Below, piece after piece: positions 5,364 to 6,624 of a DNA stretch of 6,624 bases. The translations under genes and the position numbers were made by a program. Origin of the DNA: an uncultured Desulfovibrionaceae bacterium (GTDB lineage Bacteria > Desulfobacterota > Desulfovibrionia > Desulfovibrionales > Desulfovibrionaceae); assembly GCA_949427775.1 (NCBI GenBank), contig CASQEL010000115.1, positions 1 through 6,624 of the forward strand. Reading direction: 5' to 3'. The notes beneath the pieces are model-generated. The model made no database searches, was not told where the DNA came from, and worked only from the letters and a program-made list of their open reading frames with translations. Each line of letters starts with the position of its first letter. Position 1 is the stretch's first letter.

Positions 5364-6624
5364 CGTCGCCCTCCTCACAGGCCGTGATGACGCTGAACAA
5401 TTCCTCAAGATGATTGGAGCGCGATCCTTTGAACAGCATGACGCCCGATCCGGTCTTCGGCATGAGGGACCGCAGCTCGCTCCGGAAATGCCTTGCATCC
5501 TCCACGGGGATGACAGGCCCCGTGTATCCCTCGGCGTCCAGACCGGCGCGCAGCGCCGCCAGGTTGCCGCCGCGCCAGAAGACCACGGCTGGACGCAACC
5601 GCCCGAGATGCCGCCCCAAACGTTCGTGTTCGATTTCAGCGATCTCGCCCAGTTCCCGCATTTCTCCCAGCACGCAGATCAACGAAGCGCCGGCGGACAA
5701 CTCCGCGGCCGCGTCCAGCATCCGCGCCATGGACAACGGATTGGCATTATAGGTGTCGTCGACGCACTGCCAGCCGCCCACGTGATGTATCTGAAAACGC
5801 TGCTCCGGCAGCGCCGCCCCGGCAAACCCTTCGACAATGGCGGCATCGGAAAGACCCAACAGATGCGCTGTGGCGGCGATGGCTACGGCGTTCTCCGTGC
5901 CGTAACTCCCTCTGAACGGCGTTTCGACATCCAGGGCGACGCCGTTCAGGGACAATCGGTAGGCGCCCCGCCCTTCCCGCCCCGGCCCCTTGTACGCCCC
6001 TCGATAGGGCATGGGACGACCGGCCGCGGAAAAGAACAGCAGGTTACGGCATGCGGCACGAGCTTCACGCGCCAGCTCCGGATAATCGCCGCTGACGAGC
6101 CCGGTTCCTCCGGGCGTCAAATACGCCAGCAACCGGGCTTTGTGCCAGGCTACGCCACGTCCCCCCAGCCCGGCCGTATGCCCGGCTCCCGCATTGAGGA
6201 CCAGGCCTATATCGGGACGCAGAACGGGCGCCAGTTCCTCCATATCCTGAGCATGACTGATGCCCGCTTCCATGACCCAGAAGGCCGCGTCTTCCGCCGC
6301 ATTGAGTATGGAAAGCGGCAGACCGATCTGGTTGTTGTGATTTTTCGCGGTGCGTTCTGTGGGGCCTTGCCCGGACAATACCTGGGCCAACACTTCCTTG
6401 ACCGTGGTTTTTCCGGCTGTACCGGTGATGCCCACCACTTTGGCCCTGGTGCGCATTCTCCAGGCGGAGGCCAGTCTGCCCAGGGCCTTGACGGTATCAT
6501 CGACCCGCAGCACCGGCACGGACGGCGGGACTTCGGGCAGTTCGCGCCGGGCCAGCACGGCCGCGGCTCCCGCCTGCACGGCCGCCATCGCGAAATCGTG
6601 TCCGTCCACGCGCTCGCCGGGAAT
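5353..6624 (-). CDS. murF: UDP-N-acetylmuramoyl-tripeptide--D-alanyl-D-alanine ligase MurF (5' partial)
   Basis: Cytoplasmic Mur ligase that uses ATP to join D-Ala-D-Ala to UDP-MurNAc-tripeptide, the last soluble step before MraY. The frame is open to the window edge and the first visible residues read IPGERVDGHDF, a typical end of the MurF N-terminal substrate domain. The true start is therefore upstream, and the GTG at 6609 is an internal Val codon. Of the protein, 423 residues are visible; numbered from the edge, they show the P-loop GITGTAGKTTVKE (65-77), AKNHNNQIGLPL (93-104), a Glu-Ala-Gly/His stretch (119-124), H149, a Lys at 162 placed like the carbamylated Lys of the family, DDTYNANPLSM (289-299), LGEMRELGE (319-327), H333 and FKGSRSNHLEE (398-408). 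The adenine-side GxHNxxN motif is altered to GSYGTEN (239-245). The TAA stop lies inside the mraY start region (11-nt overlap), suggesting coupled translation. Family assignment is secure. Confidence 0.97.
   Translation of the reverse strand: MPGERVDGHDFAMAAVQAGAAAVLARRELPEVPPSVPVLRVDDTVKALGRLASAWRMRTRAKVVGITGTAGKTTVKEVLAQVLSGQGPTERTAKNHNNQIGLPLSILNAAEDAAFWVMEAGISHAQDMEELAPVLRPDIGLVLNAGAGHTAGLGGRGVAWHKARLLAYLTPGGTGLVSGDYPELAREARAACRNLLFFSAAGRPMPYRGAYKGPGREGRGAYRLSLNGVALDVETPFRGSYGTENAVAIAATAHLLGLSDAAIVEGFAGAALPEQRFQIHHVGGWQCVDDTYNANPLSMARMLDAAAELSAGASLICVLGEMRELGEIAEIEHERLGRHLGRLRPAVVFWRGGNLAALRAGLDAEGYTGPVIPVEDARHFRSELRSLMPKTGSGVMLFKGSRSNHLEELFSVITACEEGDDVF
5370..5375 (-). promoter_or_regulatory. 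Ribosome binding site of mraY
   Basis: AGGAGG on the coding strand, 6 nt before the ATG at 5363. It lies within the last codons of murF, so ribosomes finishing murF pass directly over it. This near-perfect Shine-Dalgarno site fixes the mraY start and excludes the longer open frame that begins at 5498. Confidence 0.85.

Larger units (their letters stand above)
1..6624 (-). other. Segment of the dcw (division and cell wall) gene cluster
   Basis: Six consecutive peptidoglycan precursor and septal synthesis genes run in the same direction in the order murF, mraY, murD, ftsW, murG, murC. This is the classical bacterial dcw order. Adjacent genes overlap by 4 to 19 nt or are separated by 9 nt, except for a 71-nt gap before murD. 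I saw no hairpin followed by a T run on the coding strand at any junction and no convincing promoter, so I infer one transcription unit with its promoter upstream of the window. By the usual order murE should precede murF and murB/ftsQ/ftsA/ftsZ should follow murC, but those lie outside what can be seen. Confidence 0.95.

Noticed and set aside
5364..5498. Upstream extension of mraY
   Set aside because: The added Cys/Ser/Arg-rich residues are out-of-frame murF; a strong AGGAGG site marks the start at 5363.
6607..6609. GTG as a possible murF start
   Set aside because: Upstream codons read IPGER in frame, joining to VDGHDF as expected inside the MurF N-terminal domain; the true start is beyond the window.
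1..6624. Search for tRNA or rRNA genes, CRISPR repeats, insertion sequences, terminators or a new accessory system
   Set aside because: The window is filled end to end by six core housekeeping genes; I saw no regularly spaced repeats, terminal inverted repeats, cloverleaf-like segments or terminator hairpins.

Overview
This window is an interior slice of a dcw (division and cell wall) cluster read entirely on the minus strand. In transcription order, from high to low coordinates, it carries murF (5' end off the window), mraY, murD, ftsW, murG and murC (3' end off the window). No gene on the plus strand is supported; the long plus-strand open frames are antisense shadows of these genes in GC-rich DNA.

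Layout: murF 6624-5353, mraY 5363-4287, murD 4215-2914, ftsW 2917-1745, murG 1763-648, murC 638-1. Junctions are very tight: murF/mraY overlap 11 nt, murD/ftsW share a GTGA (4 nt), ftsW/murG overlap 19 nt, and murG/murC are 9 nt apart with the murC ribosome binding site running into the murG stop codon. The one real gap is 71 nt between mraY and murD. I see no convincing terminator or promoter at any junction, so the six genes are probably one polycistronic unit started upstream of the window. No stretch over 300 nt lacks a gene.

How the genes work together: MurC, MurD and MurF are ATP-dependent ligases that add L-Ala, D-Glu and D-Ala-D-Ala to the UDP-MurNAc stem. MraY moves phospho-MurNAc-pentapeptide onto undecaprenyl phosphate (lipid I). 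MurG adds GlcNAc (lipid II). FtsW polymerises lipid II at the division septum. MurE, the remaining ligase, is not in the window; in the usual dcw order it would lie just upstream of murF.

Organism: a Gram-negative-type dcw order (murF-mraY-murD-ftsW-murG-murC), GC-rich DNA, and sequence flavour of several proteins (for example the MurF 'HTAGLG..GVAWHKARLL' region and the MurC N-terminus) suggest a deltaproteobacterial sulfate reducer of the Desulfovibrio type. This is inference from memory of the families, not from a search.

I found no novel system here. The points worth a second look are small: a divergent ATP/ADP-binding motif in MurF, an ambiguous murD start with the only intergenic gap, and the tight start/stop coupling.
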